Shown: positions 44,741-53,215 of the stretch, piece after piece
Numbering within the stretch: position 1 is the first letter of the stretch
How the letters are laid out: each line of letters opens with the position of its first letter
NCBI RefSeq assembly: GCF_024198175.1
Contig: NZ_JAJVKV010000011.1
Span: forward strand, 283,670-347,669
Direction of reading: 5' to 3'
DNA: 64,000 bases
Origin: Pyxidicoccus xibeiensis
GTDB taxonomy: Bacteria; Myxococcota; Myxococcia; Myxococcales; Myxococcaceae
Translations under genes and position numbers: made by a program
Notes under the pieces: generated by a model
What the model was told of the DNA's origin: nothing
What the model saw: the letters and a program-made list of their open reading frames with translations, nothing else
Database searches by the model: none

Positions 44741-46294
44741 ATGCGTTGTGACTGGCGGGCCGTCGTGGCGGCCCTGTCGCTGGCGGCCTGTACACAGTCC
44801 CGAGAGGCACCGTCCCCGCAGCCCGCTGCCGGGGCCCAGGCTCCGGCAGCGCCCGCGGTGAAGGGCCCGGTCCGCTACGTGCTCGTGTCCGGGATGAAGC
44901 TCCGGAAGGAGCTGCCCTCCGACAGCGAGGTGCTGATGGAGCTTCCCCAGGGCACGGCCTGCACGCTGCTCAAGGAGCCGGAGCAGTTCGCCCTCGCGCT
45001 CCACGTCAGCTGCCTGGGAAAGGAGGGCTACATCCCCACGAAGGGGGTCGGCCCCGACAAGCCGAGCGTGGAAGAGGCGCTCGCCGCGGCGGAGAAGCCG
45101 GACCTGCGGCCCGTGGAGCGGCTGGACCACGCCCTGCGCGCCATCGGCATGGCACCGGAGAACGCGGCCGCCCTGTCCGCGGTCAAGAAGCACTACCTCG
45201 CGCTCCAGTTCGACCGGTTGTCGAAGCGCGACAGCGGTGACGAGCTGGACTGGCGCCCGGCGGAGTGCGCGGACCCGGCGAAGCAGGACGCCTGCCTCGC
45301 CGAGGCGGCGCTGCCCGGGCCTCCGTTCACCGCCCGGACACTGGAGCGCCGGGGGCAGGACTTCCTCGCCATCGGGGCCCGGAAGGACTTCCTCTCCGTC
45401 GTGCTCGGGACGTGGAAGGAAGCCGCCTCCGGCTTCGAGTACGCCGTCCACGACCAGGAGTTCGAGAGCCTGGACGTACCCGTCATCCGGCGCGCCTTGG
45501 GACTGCCGCCCCCGGAAGGGGCCTCGAAGCCGCGCTGGGCCGTGGGCCGGGGGGAGCGCAACAGCTTCTCGCGCCAGCTCAAGGGCTCGCGGCTGGAGGC
45601 CGTGGAGGGCGACAGCCGCCTGGTCGCCATCGACCTGGAAGAGAACCTCCCGCCCGGCCGCGATGGGAAGCGGGCCGACCTGCAGCCCTTCGAGGCGCTG
45701 GAGGTTCTGCTCGTCGACGACTTCAACCAGGACGGCCGCGACGACGCGCTGGTGCAGGTCTACACGGTGGGGAACTGCTGCGAGCCCTGCTACCTCTTCG
45801 CCACCGTCGCCGCCAACGGCAAGCCGCTGGTGACCAACTCCTACTGCTCCGGCATGGGCCCGCCGAGGGTGGGCACGTCGGACGGGAAGGTGACGTTCAC
45901 CCTCGATGACGAGGAGGGGCAGAAGACCTTCGTGCTGAGCGGCAACAAGGCCCGGCTCCACGAGGAGCGCGAGACGCCCCTGCTGGACGTCTCGTTCGAG
46001 TTCACCGCCGAGCAGCTCTGGAAGCTGGCGAAGGAGCGGGAGACGAGCCCCGGCGAGACGGTGGAGACGCTGGCCTACGACCTGAGCGGGGACGGCCAGG
46101 ACGAGCGCATCGAGTGCACGGGATGGGAGCGCTGGAGCGCGCTGTCGTGCAAGGTCTTCCTGGGAGGCAAGCAGGTCGGCGATGTGTCCGGCTGCAAGAG
46201 CCTGGGCGTCCTTCCGAGCATGACCCAGGGGATGCACGACCTGGCGTGTGACCGGCGCAAGACGTTCCGCTGGAACGGGAGCAGCTACCCATGA
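44741..46294 (+). CDS. SH3-like lipoprotein (cassette partner 2)
   Basis: 517 residues from ATG 44741, chosen because GAGGGGGAAGTCG precedes it. An in-frame ATG at 44705, overlapping the preceding stop, would add 12 residues. A lipobox (RAVVAALSLAAC) gives an acylated Cys at about residue 17. An SH3-like unit (VRYVLVSGMKLRKELPSDSE, then KEGYIPTKGVG) is followed by KPSVEEALAAAE and RLDHALRA, closely parallel to the protein at 36064. The C-terminal half holds two Asp/Asn-rich turns (LLVDDFNQDGRDDALVQV and YDLSGDGQDERIEC) like FG-GAP-type calcium loops. It is periplasmic or outer-membrane; a partner or immunity role is plausible. Confidence 0.78.
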   Translation: MRCDWRAVVAALSLAACTQSREAPSPQPAAGAQAPAAPAVKGPVRYVLVSGMKLRKELPSDSEVLMELPQGTACTLLKEPEQFALALHVSCLGKEGYIPTKGVGPDKPSVEEALAAAEKPDLRPVERLDHALRAIGMAPENAAALSAVKKHYLALQFDRLSKRDSGDELDWRPAECADPAKQDACLAEAALPGPPFTARTLERRGQDFLAIGARKDFLSVVLGTWKEAASGFEYAVHDQEFESLDVPVIRRALGLPPPEGASKPRWAVGRGERNSFSRQLKGSRLEAVEGDSRLVAIDLEENLPPGRDGKRADLQPFEALEVLLVDDFNQDGRDDALVQVYTVGNCCEPCYLFATVAANGKPLVTNSYCSGMGPPRVGTSDGKVTFTLDDEEGQKTFVLSGNKARLHEERETPLLDVSFEFTAEQLWKLAKERETSPGETVETLAYDLSGDGQDERIECTGWERWSALSCKVFLGGKQVGDVSGCKSLGVLPSMTQGMHDLACDRRKTFRWNGSSYP

Positions 46295-47253
46295 GCCTCC
46301 TGCGCTTCCGGCTCCGCGACGGGCACCGCGAGTACCTCATCCTCGAGGCGCATGAGCCCTTTCCCGAGGGTCATGAGGACGTCTCCGCCGGTCGTGGGTG
46401 GTGGCTGGAGCGCCACCTCCACCAGCTCTCGCGGGATGAGGGCAACCTGCGCACGCTGCGCAACGTCCTCTACGCGCATGGCCACCTGGCGTCGTTCGGC
46501 CCGCTGTCCACGGAGCAGGTCGCGCGGCAGGCCGCCGCGCTGTTCTCACTCGGGAGCCTGCGACTGGCGCGAGCCCCCCTGCCCCTTTCCACGCAGGCGC
46601 CCGCCTTCCCCGAGGCGCTGCTGGCCGTGGCCCCTCCCCCCACCCAGGAGGAGCCGCGCTGGCTGAAGGTGCAGGTCCTGGACGACGTCAGCGGCGCGCC
46701 CGTGGCCGGCCTCAAGCTGCGCATCCTGCTCTCCGACGACTCGGAGAAGCAGGCCACCACCGACTCCGACGGCCTCATCGAGCTGAAGGGCATTCCCCCG
46801 GGCCATGCCACCGTGAGCTCGGACCTGGAAGGCGCGACGCTGGCGGAGACGCTGGCCCTGGTGAAGGTGGAGGGCCTGCCGCCGCCGCGCGACGAGGAGG
46901 CGGAGGCGGGCGACGCGGGTTCGAAGCCGCGCTTCCTCGCGCGCCTCATCGAGCACCGCGTCCGGGACGGAGAGACGCTGGAGAGCGTGGCCGAGCGGTA
47001 CGAGACGACCGTGGACGCACTGGGGCAGTTCAACTGGAGCACCACCGAGCCGGCGCAGATTCAGCGCCACCTCTACCTCGACGTGGGCTGCACGGTGCGC
47101 AAGGGCGGGAAGTTCGTGTTCACCCGCCGCGACTCGCCCGGCATCCTCTTCGTGCCGCAACCACTGTCGCTGCGCCGGCTGGCGGTGGAGCGCCACCACA
47201 CCCTGCGCGTGAAGCAGGCCTACGAGCCCCGCGGCTACCTGTTCTCGGCCTGA
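46291..47253 (+). CDS. LysM-domain protein with carboxypeptidase-regulatory-like domain
   Basis: 320 residues, no signal peptide, overlapping the lipoprotein stop by 4 nt. Residues about 125-185 look like a Cna-B/carboxypeptidase-regulatory beta domain (LKVQVLDDVSGAPVAGLKLR, then TDSDGLIELKGIPPGHATV). A LysM motif follows at about 225-270 (EHRVRDGETLESVAERYETT). LysM units bind GlcNAc polymers such as peptidoglycan. Similar LysM plus beta-domain proteins accompany secreted effector genes in other Proteobacteria. It may guide the large enzymes to the wall or load them for secretion; that is inference. Confidence 0.75.
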   Translation: MSLLRFRLRDGHREYLILEAHEPFPEGHEDVSAGRGWWLERHLHQLSRDEGNLRTLRNVLYAHGHLASFGPLSTEQVARQAAALFSLGSLRLARAPLPLSTQAPAFPEALLAVAPPPTQEEPRWLKVQVLDDVSGAPVAGLKLRILLSDDSEKQATTDSDGLIELKGIPPGHATVSSDLEGATLAETLALVKVEGLPPPRDEEAEAGDAGSKPRFLARLIEHRVRDGETLESVAERYETTVDALGQFNWSTTEPAQIQRHLYLDVGCTVRKGGKFVFTRRDSPGILFVPQPLSLRRLAVERHHTLRVKQAYEPRGYLFSA

Positions 47254-47265
47254 GGTCGCGCCCCG

Positions 47266-47661
47266 TCACGCGTGCTGTGGCTGGGACTGCCGCGGCCGCA
47301 CGTAGCGCTCAACGGTGCCCAGCAGTTGCTCCAGGTCCACCGGCTTCTTGAGGTAGCCGGCCACGCCCAGGGTGGCCACGTCGCGCGCGCTCACGCCCTG
47401 GCCGGAGATGACCACCACGGGGAGCGAGGCCAGCGAGGGGTCGGCGAGCTGCCGCTCGCGGAACTCCCAGCCACTGACGTCCGGCATCATCAGGTCCAGC
47501 AGGATGACGGCCGGGCGCGCGCCCCGCTGCAGGAGGTCCAGCGCCTCGCGGCCGCTGCGGGCCAGCATCACGCAATAGCCCTCCATCTCCAGCACGTCCT
47601 TGAAGGCGAGCAGGATGTCCGCGTCGTCATCGACGGCCATCACGCAGTTCCACACCGTCAT
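47266..47661 (-). CDS. Single-domain response regulator
   Basis: 131 residues from ATG 47661; the upstream frame to 47970 is Pro/Gly-rich shadow. A complete receiver: acidic triad in AVDDDADIL, phospho-Asp in ILLDLMMPDVSG near residue 60, Ser in VVVISGQG and Lys in GYLKKPVDLE. There is no output domain. It is convergent with the LysM cassette gene, 12 nt between stops, and divergent from an SDR gene. The cognate kinase is not in this window. Confidence 0.93.
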   Translation of the reverse strand: MTVWNCVMAVDDDADILLAFKDVLEMEGYCVMLARSGREALDLLQRGARPAVILLDLMMPDVSGWEFRERQLADPSLASLPVVVISGQGVSARDVATLGVAGYLKKPVDLEQLLGTVERYVRPRQSQPQHA

Positions 47662-47968
47662 GCTGGCACCCTCCCCGGAGGCCGTAAGGTGCGGCGGCGA
47701 GGAATCCTTCGCCAGTGTCCTGGCGGCCCAGCCCCCGGGGACGGCCGTGGGCCGGGCCGAGCCTGCCGCGCGCCCGCCAGCCAACAGGCTCCCGGGCTCC
47801 GGGGGCTCCGGGGCTCCGGGGACGGGGTGGCCCGAGCCCGGGTCCACCCGGGCAGCCAGGGCCCCGGACCACTGCTGGCCGGGGGGCATGGGAGCCCGGG
47901 GTGACACGGATTTGTGTCCCACCGCGTCCCCAACCATGCGAGAAGCCCCTCGCACACGGGAGGACGGC
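47662..47968. other. 307-nt divergent intergenic region, receiver / SDR
   Basis: It is very G/C-rich and contains imperfect GGGGCTCC repeats at 47794-47825. A dyad GACAC (47903-47907) with GTGTC (47914-47918) lies some 50 nt before the SDR start and could be an operator. GGGAGG at 47957-47962 is the SDR SD. No coding signal was found in it. Confidence 0.45.
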
Positions 47969-48730
47969 ATGGCGGAGATGAGCTACCGGACGGCGCTGGT
48001 GACGGGGGCCTCGAGCGGCCTGGGCCGCGGGCTGGCGCTGTGGCTGGCCAAGCGGGGCCTGCGCGTGTTCGCCGCCGGACGGCGCCTTCCGCAGCTCCAG
48101 GCCCTGGCCGCCGAGGCCCAGGCGGCCGGCGCCACGGTGGAGCCGCTGGAGCTGGACGTCACCCAGGCCGACGCCACGATGGAGCGCATCCGCGAGCTCG
48201 ACGGCGAGTGCGGCGGGCTGGACCTGGTGGTGGCCAACGCCGGCATCGGCGGCATCACCCACGGCAAGCGCCTCCAGTGGGAGCGCGTGCGCGCCATCAT
48301 CGACACCAACGTCACCGGCGCCGCCGCCACGCTGAGCGCCGTGCTGCCGCAGATGGTGGAGCGGCGGCGCGGGCACGTGGTGGGCATCTCCAGCCTCGCG
48401 GCCTTCCGGGGGCTGGCGGGCCATGGCGCCTACTCCGCCTCCAAGGCCTTCCTGGCCACCTTCATGGAGAGCCTGCGCGTGGACCTGAGCGGCACCGGCG
48501 TGCGCGTCACCTGCGTCTACCCCGGCTTCGTGAAGAGCGAGATGACGGCGCAGAACGCCTTCCCCATGCCCTTCCTCATGGAGACGGACGCGGCCGTGGA
48601 CCTGATGGGCCGGGGCATCCTCCGGGGGGAGACGGAGCTGTCCTTCCCCTGGCAGCTCGCCCTCCCCACGCGCCTGGTGAAGGTGCTGCCCAACTCCCTC
48701 TTCGACGCGGCCGCGCGCCGGCTGCGCTGA
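47969..48730 (+). CDS. Short-chain dehydrogenase/reductase
   Basis: 253 residues from ATG 47969 with ACGGGAGG upstream. Classical SDR motifs are present: TGASSGLGRGLALWLA, VVANAGIGGIT and ISSLAAFRGLAGHGAYSASK with the Ser-Tyr-Lys set. The NAG motif shows it is a classical-type enzyme. It is followed 27 nt later by pyrF on the same strand, so the two may be co-transcribed, though no metabolic link is evident. The substrate is unknown. Confidence 0.92.
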   Translation: MAEMSYRTALVTGASSGLGRGLALWLAKRGLRVFAAGRRLPQLQALAAEAQAAGATVEPLELDVTQADATMERIRELDGECGGLDLVVANAGIGGITHGKRLQWERVRAIIDTNVTGAAATLSAVLPQMVERRRGHVVGISSLAAFRGLAGHGAYSASKAFLATFMESLRVDLSGTGVRVTCVYPGFVKSEMTAQNAFPMPFLMETDAAVDLMGRGILRGETELSFPWQLALPTRLVKVLPNSLFDAAARRLR

Positions 48731-48757
48731 CTTCCCCTCGCCCCTGGAGGTAGACCG

Positions 48758-49627
48758 GTGACGTCCCCCCAGTCCTTCGCGCAGCGATTCACCCTCCTGG
48801 CCGAGCAGCGCTCCCCGTTCTGCCTCGGCATCGACCCCTCGAAAGATTTGCTCACCCGCTGGGGGCTGCCCGACACGGCCCGGGGGCTCGCGGACTTCTG
48901 CGAGCGGCTGGCGGACGCGGCCGGAGCGCGCGTGGCGGTGGTGAAGCCGCAGAGCGCCTTCTTCGAGCGGCACGGCCCCGCCGGCCTGGAGGTGCTCCAG
49001 CGGGTGATGAAGCACTTCAAGAGCGTGGGCACCCTCACGCTGCTGGACGTGAAGCGCGGGGACATCGGCTCCACCATGGACGCCTACGCGGAGACGCTCT
49101 TCGGCGCGGGCAGCGCGTACGAGGCGGACGCGGCGACCTTCTCGCCCTACCTGGGGCTGGGCGCGCTGGTGAAGACGATTGAGCGGGCGCGCGCGTCCGG
49201 CGCCTGCGCCTTCCTGGTGGTGCGCTCGTCCAACCCCGAGGGCACGTCGCTGCAGACGTCCACCGGCGCCGACGGCCGCACCGTGGCCGAGGCCCTGGCG
49301 GACGGCATCCGCGAGCTGAACGAGCAACCCGGCAACGGCGCGCCGCCGGTGGTGGGCGCCGTCATGGGCGCCACCCTGCCCCCTTCCGACAGGAGCGTCG
49401 TGGAGCGGCTGGGCGGCGCGCTGATGCTCACGCCCGGCATCGGCGCGCAGGGCGCGGGCTTCGACGACCTGAAGCGGCTGTTCGCCGGCCGCGAGGCCCA
49501 GGTGGTCCCCACCGCCACGCGCTCCGTGCTGGAGGCCGGGCCGGACACCGCGTCGCTGCGCGCGGCGCTGGAGCGGCACCTGGAGCCCGCCCGCCGCTTC
49601 CGCGAGACTACTGCGCGCCCATCATGA
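48758..49627 (+). CDS. pyrF: Orotidine-5'-phosphate decarboxylase, type 2
   Basis: 289 residues with GTG start after CCTGGAGGTAGACC. It makes UMP from OMP in pyrimidine synthesis. The catalytic loop LLDVKRGDIGST carries the Asp-Lys-x-x-Asp charge network. The long form with FCLGIDPSKDLL and VVKPQSAFFERHGP belongs to the mycobacterial-type (PyrF type 2) group rather than the 230-residue E. coli type. Its 3' end overlaps the convergent PBP gene by 20 nt. Confidence 0.95.
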   Translation: MTSPQSFAQRFTLLAEQRSPFCLGIDPSKDLLTRWGLPDTARGLADFCERLADAAGARVAVVKPQSAFFERHGPAGLEVLQRVMKHFKSVGTLTLLDVKRGDIGSTMDAYAETLFGAGSAYEADAATFSPYLGLGALVKTIERARASGACAFLVVRSSNPEGTSLQTSTGADGRTVAEALADGIRELNEQPGNGAPPVVGAVMGATLPPSDRSVVERLGGALMLTPGIGAQGAGFDDLKRLFAGREAQVVPTATRSVLEAGPDTASLRAALERHLEPARRFRETTARPS

Positions 49628-52181
49628 ACTGGTCCACGTCGACCTGGTTCTTGTCGGGCACGGCGTCCTTGGGCTCGGTGCCCTTCTTGAAGAACATCAG
49701 CTCGGAGTTCTTGGCGCCGGGCTGCGCAATCTTGCCCGTCTTCTTGTCGATGTGGAGCCGGACCAGGTCCATGGACTGCCACGGGAAGAACTCGGACTGC
49801 GGCCGGCCCTCCAGGGCGCGCTTCATGTAGTCGAGCCAGATGGGCAGCGCGGCGCGGCCACCCGTCTCGTAGCGGCCCAGCGGGTGCGGGTTCAGGTCGT
49901 AGCCCACCCACGCCACCGTGACGAGGTCCCGGGTGTACGCGGCGAACCACGCGTCGAACGAGTCGTTGGTGGTGCCCGTCTTGCCGGCGGCGGGCTTGCC
50001 CAGCCTGGTGGCCGGACCACCGGTGCCCTGGAGCACCACGCCGCGCAGCAGGTGCGTGAGGATGAAGCCCGTCTCCGGGCTCATCACCTGCTCACCCGGC
50101 TCGAACAGGCGCGCATAGCCGGCGGCCACGCGGTCCTGCAGGGGCGCCCACGCGTCGTCGAAGGCGGTGTGGTCCTCCAGCGTGCGGCCCCAGCGGTCCT
50201 CAATCTTGCGGATGAAGTACGTGGGCTTCTTGCGGCCGTACCGATTGAACGTCGCGTAGGCGTTGGCCAGGTCGAGCGGGTACACGCACGAGGAGCCCAG
50301 CGCCGCGGAGAAGTCCATGTTCATGGGCGTGGTGATGCCGAGCTTCTGGCTCCACGCGGCCATGTTCTTCACGCCCACCGCGCCGAAGGTCTTCACCGCG
50401 GGGATGTTCATGGAGTTGATCATCGCGGTGCGCAGCAGCACGTCGCCCACGAACTCCTCGCTGTAGTTCGCCGGCTTCCACGACACCTTGTTGTCCGGGT
50501 CGTGCTCGACAATCGGCGAGTCCACGATGACGGTGGCCTCCGTCCAGTTGAGCTGCTCCATCGCCGCCGAGTACACGAAGGGCTTGAAGGAGCTGCCGGG
50601 CTGGCGGCAGGCCTGGAAGGCGCGGTTGAACTCGTTGTCGTCGAAGTCGTACCCGCCCACCATGGCGGTGAGGTACTGGCGGTGGGGGTCGATGGAGACG
50701 AGCGCGCTCTGGGCCTCGGGCGTCTGCTCCAGGCGGAAGAGCTTCACGCCCTCCTCCGGAATCTCCTCGGCCAGCTTCTTGTCCCACTGCTCCTTGTCGT
50801 CCGTCAGGTCCTTCTTCGTCACGTGGCGCACCACGATGACGTCGCCCACGGCGATGGCCCGCTTCACCGACGAGAGCATCATCGCCGGGTAGTAGCCCTC
50901 CGGGTTCACCTTGCGCGCCCACCGCATGCCCAGCAGCGGCAGCCGGCCCTGGTGCGGCCCCACCTGCACGTCCGCGCCCTTGCCGTCGGAGTCAATCGCC
51001 GTGACGACGGCCACGTAGAGCCGGTTCTCCCGCAGCTCCTCCTTGCCCATGGACTTCTTCGCCCGGTCCAGGAAGGACTTGATGTCCTCGGGCGTGGTGA
51101 GCTGCTGCACCGGCCCGCGCCAGCCCTGGCGCTTGTCCACCGACAGCAGGCCGTCCAGCACCGCGTCCTGCGCGGCGCGCTGGCGCTCGCTGTCCATGGT
51201 GGTGAAGATCTTCAGGCCTTCCTTCAGGAGCACCGGGTTGCCGTACCGGTCCACGATGTCCTTGCGCACCTGCTCGACGAAGTACGGGGCGAACTCGTGG
51301 AAGACGTCCTCCACCGGGTACACCTTCACCGGCTCCGCGTTGGCCGTGTCGTGCTCGGCCTGCGAAATCATGCCCTCGTCCAGCATGCGGCGCAGCACGT
51401 AGGAGCGGCGCTTGCGCGCGGCCTCCGGGCGCAGGAAGGGCGAGTAGCGGCTGGGCGCCTGCGGCAGGCCGGCGATGAGCGTCATCTCCCCCAGCGTCAA
51501 GTCCCGCACGTCCTTGCGGTAGTAGTTCTCCGCCGCGCTCTGCACGCCGTAGCTGTGGTGCCCGAGGAAGACGTTGTTGAGGTAGAGGTAGAGGATCTCT
51601 TCCTTGGTGAGCGCCTGCTCCAGGCGCAGGGCGAGGATGGCCTCGCGAATCTTGCGGGTCAGCGTCTTCGCGGTGGCGGACTTGTAGCCCTCCGCGGAGA
51701 TGAGGACGGCCTTCGCCGTCTGCTGCGTCAGGGTGGAGCCACCCTGGATGCCGCCGGAGCGCAGGCCCAGCTTGGAGCCCACCGTCTTGAAGCCGGCGCG
51801 CGCGGTGCCCAGCACGTCCACGCCGAAGTGGTCGAAGAAGCTGGAGTCCTCGCTGGCGATGAAGGCCTGGACGAGCCGCTTGGGAATCCGCTCGTACGGC
51901 ACCACCTTGCGGCGCTCGTTGTAGAACTCGCCGGCCAGCACCGCGTCGTCGGTGTAGACCTCGGTGACGATGGGCGGCCAGTACTCGTCCACCTTGGGGA
52001 TGGCGGGCAGCCCTTCCGAGTACACGTAGTACACGGCCGTCACGGCCACCACGGCGGCGGTGGCTCCGGTCAGCGTCAGCCACCCTGCCGCCTTGAGGAG
52101 GAACTTCCACCAGCGCTTGGGGGGGACGCCGTCGAGCACCAGCTTCGAGCGGCTGCGGTCAGTCGTCTTGGGGTCGGCCAT
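49608..52181 (-). CDS. Class A penicillin-binding protein (PBP1A type)
   Basis: 857 residues. An N-terminal cytoplasmic tail and one transmembrane helix (TLTGATAAVVAVTAVYYVYS) anchor it. The GT51 glycosyltransferase has the catalytic Glu in IASEDSSFFDHFGVD and GGSTLTQQTAK. An OB-like insert lies between the two enzyme domains. The transpeptidase has the Ser-x-x-Lys PGSSFKPFVYS and AGKTGTTNDSFDAWF. It polymerises and crosslinks peptidoglycan in the periplasm. It is separated from the rluA-type gene by 24 nt and probably follows it in one transcript. Confidence 0.95.
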   Translation of the reverse strand: MADPKTTDRSRSKLVLDGVPPKRWWKFLLKAAGWLTLTGATAAVVAVTAVYYVYSEGLPAIPKVDEYWPPIVTEVYTDDAVLAGEFYNERRKVVPYERIPKRLVQAFIASEDSSFFDHFGVDVLGTARAGFKTVGSKLGLRSGGIQGGSTLTQQTAKAVLISAEGYKSATAKTLTRKIREAILALRLEQALTKEEILYLYLNNVFLGHHSYGVQSAAENYYRKDVRDLTLGEMTLIAGLPQAPSRYSPFLRPEAARKRRSYVLRRMLDEGMISQAEHDTANAEPVKVYPVEDVFHEFAPYFVEQVRKDIVDRYGNPVLLKEGLKIFTTMDSERQRAAQDAVLDGLLSVDKRQGWRGPVQQLTTPEDIKSFLDRAKKSMGKEELRENRLYVAVVTAIDSDGKGADVQVGPHQGRLPLLGMRWARKVNPEGYYPAMMLSSVKRAIAVGDVIVVRHVTKKDLTDDKEQWDKKLAEEIPEEGVKLFRLEQTPEAQSALVSIDPHRQYLTAMVGGYDFDDNEFNRAFQACRQPGSSFKPFVYSAAMEQLNWTEATVIVDSPIVEHDPDNKVSWKPANYSEEFVGDVLLRTAMINSMNIPAVKTFGAVGVKNMAAWSQKLGITTPMNMDFSAALGSSCVYPLDLANAYATFNRYGRKKPTYFIRKIEDRWGRTLEDHTAFDDAWAPLQDRVAAGYARLFEPGEQVMSPETGFILTHLLRGVVLQGTGGPATRLGKPAAGKTGTTNDSFDAWFAAYTRDLVTVAWVGYDLNPHPLGRYETGGRAALPIWLDYMKRALEGRPQSEFFPWQSMDLVRLHIDKKTGKIAQPGAKNSELMFFKKGTEPKDAVPDKNQVDVDQFMMGAQ

Positions 52182-52205
52182 ACGCGTTTCGGAACCTTGC
52201 GGGCT

Positions 52206-53171
52206 TCAGGGCACCAATGCGGCCCGCTTGAGCACGTCCCGGAGCTCGGGAGCGAGGGGGGCCTCCACGGCCACCTTCACCCCGCCTTCGGGGTGCGGAA
52301 ATTCAATGCGCTCGGCATGCAGGAACAACCTCTTGAGCCCCCAGCGCGCCCGCACGTCGCGGTTGAAGGCGAAGTCTCCGTACTTCTTGTCCCCCGCCAC
52401 CGGATGTCCGATGGCGGCCAGATGCCTTCTTATCTGATGGGTGCGCCCGGTCTCGATGGAGCAGGACAGGAGCGCTGCGTCGCCCGACTGCTTGACGACC
52501 TTCCACCGGGTGACGGCGTCCTGCATGTTCACCCCTCGACGGGCCTTGGACTCGGCCGTCTGCTGGTGTTCCGACAGGGGCAGCTCGATGACCCCGGAAT
52601 CCTTGGGCATCTTCCCCTTCACCAGGGTGAGGTAGCGCTTCTTCGACAGGCCGTGGGTGAAGACCTCGGTGAAGTGCACCATCGCCGGGCGGCGCTTGGC
52701 CACCAGGATGACGCCGGAGGTCTCCCTGTCCAGCCGGTGGGCGGGAGAGGCGGCGAAGTCGTTGCGGACGGCCTTGGGGCCCAGGTAGGCGCGCACATAG
52801 TCCACCAGCGTGCCGCCGGTGATGCCGCTGCCGGTATGGACGGCCATCCCGCTGGGCTTGTCCACGGCCATGAGCCAGTCGTCCTCCTTGAGAATCACCA
52901 GCCGGCTGGGGTCCACCGGCGGGGGCGGCGGCGTCGGACGGTCCGATTTTGGACGGTCGTCGGCCGTGAGCTGCTGCTCGTCGCCGCGGATGGTGAGCAC
53001 GTCTCCCTCGGCTAGCAACTGCTCGGGCTGCGCACGCTTCCCATTTACCCGCACCTTCTTGGTGCGAATCATCTTGAAGAGGTGGCTCACCGGAACATTG
53101 GGGAGCCGTTTGCGCAGGTGCTTGTCCAGCCGCATCCCGGCGGTGTCGGCTTCGATTCGGTACTCGATCAT
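52206..53171 (-). CDS. RluA-family pseudouridine synthase (RluC/D-like)
   Basis: 321 residues from ATG 53171, giving MIEYRIEADTAGMRLDKHLR, which opens an S4 RNA-binding domain (about 10-65: LPNVPVSHLFKMIRTKKVRV). The catalytic Asp lies in AHRLDRETSGVILVAK. It isomerises uridine in rRNA. It has the length and domain order of RluC/RluD; the site modified cannot be fixed from sequence. Its start lies only 44 nt from the divergent pentapeptide-repeat gene. Confidence 0.92.
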   Translation of the reverse strand: MIEYRIEADTAGMRLDKHLRKRLPNVPVSHLFKMIRTKKVRVNGKRAQPEQLLAEGDVLTIRGDEQQLTADDRPKSDRPTPPPPPVDPSRLVILKEDDWLMAVDKPSGMAVHTGSGITGGTLVDYVRAYLGPKAVRNDFAASPAHRLDRETSGVILVAKRRPAMVHFTEVFTHGLSKKRYLTLVKGKMPKDSGVIELPLSEHQQTAESKARRGVNMQDAVTRWKVVKQSGDAALLSCSIETGRTHQIRRHLAAIGHPVAGDKKYGDFAFNRDVRARWGLKRLFLHAERIEFPHPEGGVKVAVEAPLAPELRDVLKRAALVP

Positions 53172-53215
53172 TTGTGCTGGCGCGCGGACCAGACCATACG
53201 AATAATCCGGGGTCC

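Noticed and set aside
47794..47825. GGGGCTCC tandem repeats
   Set aside because: Three short imperfect units in a very G/C-rich spacer; likely slippage rather than a functional array or CRISPR.
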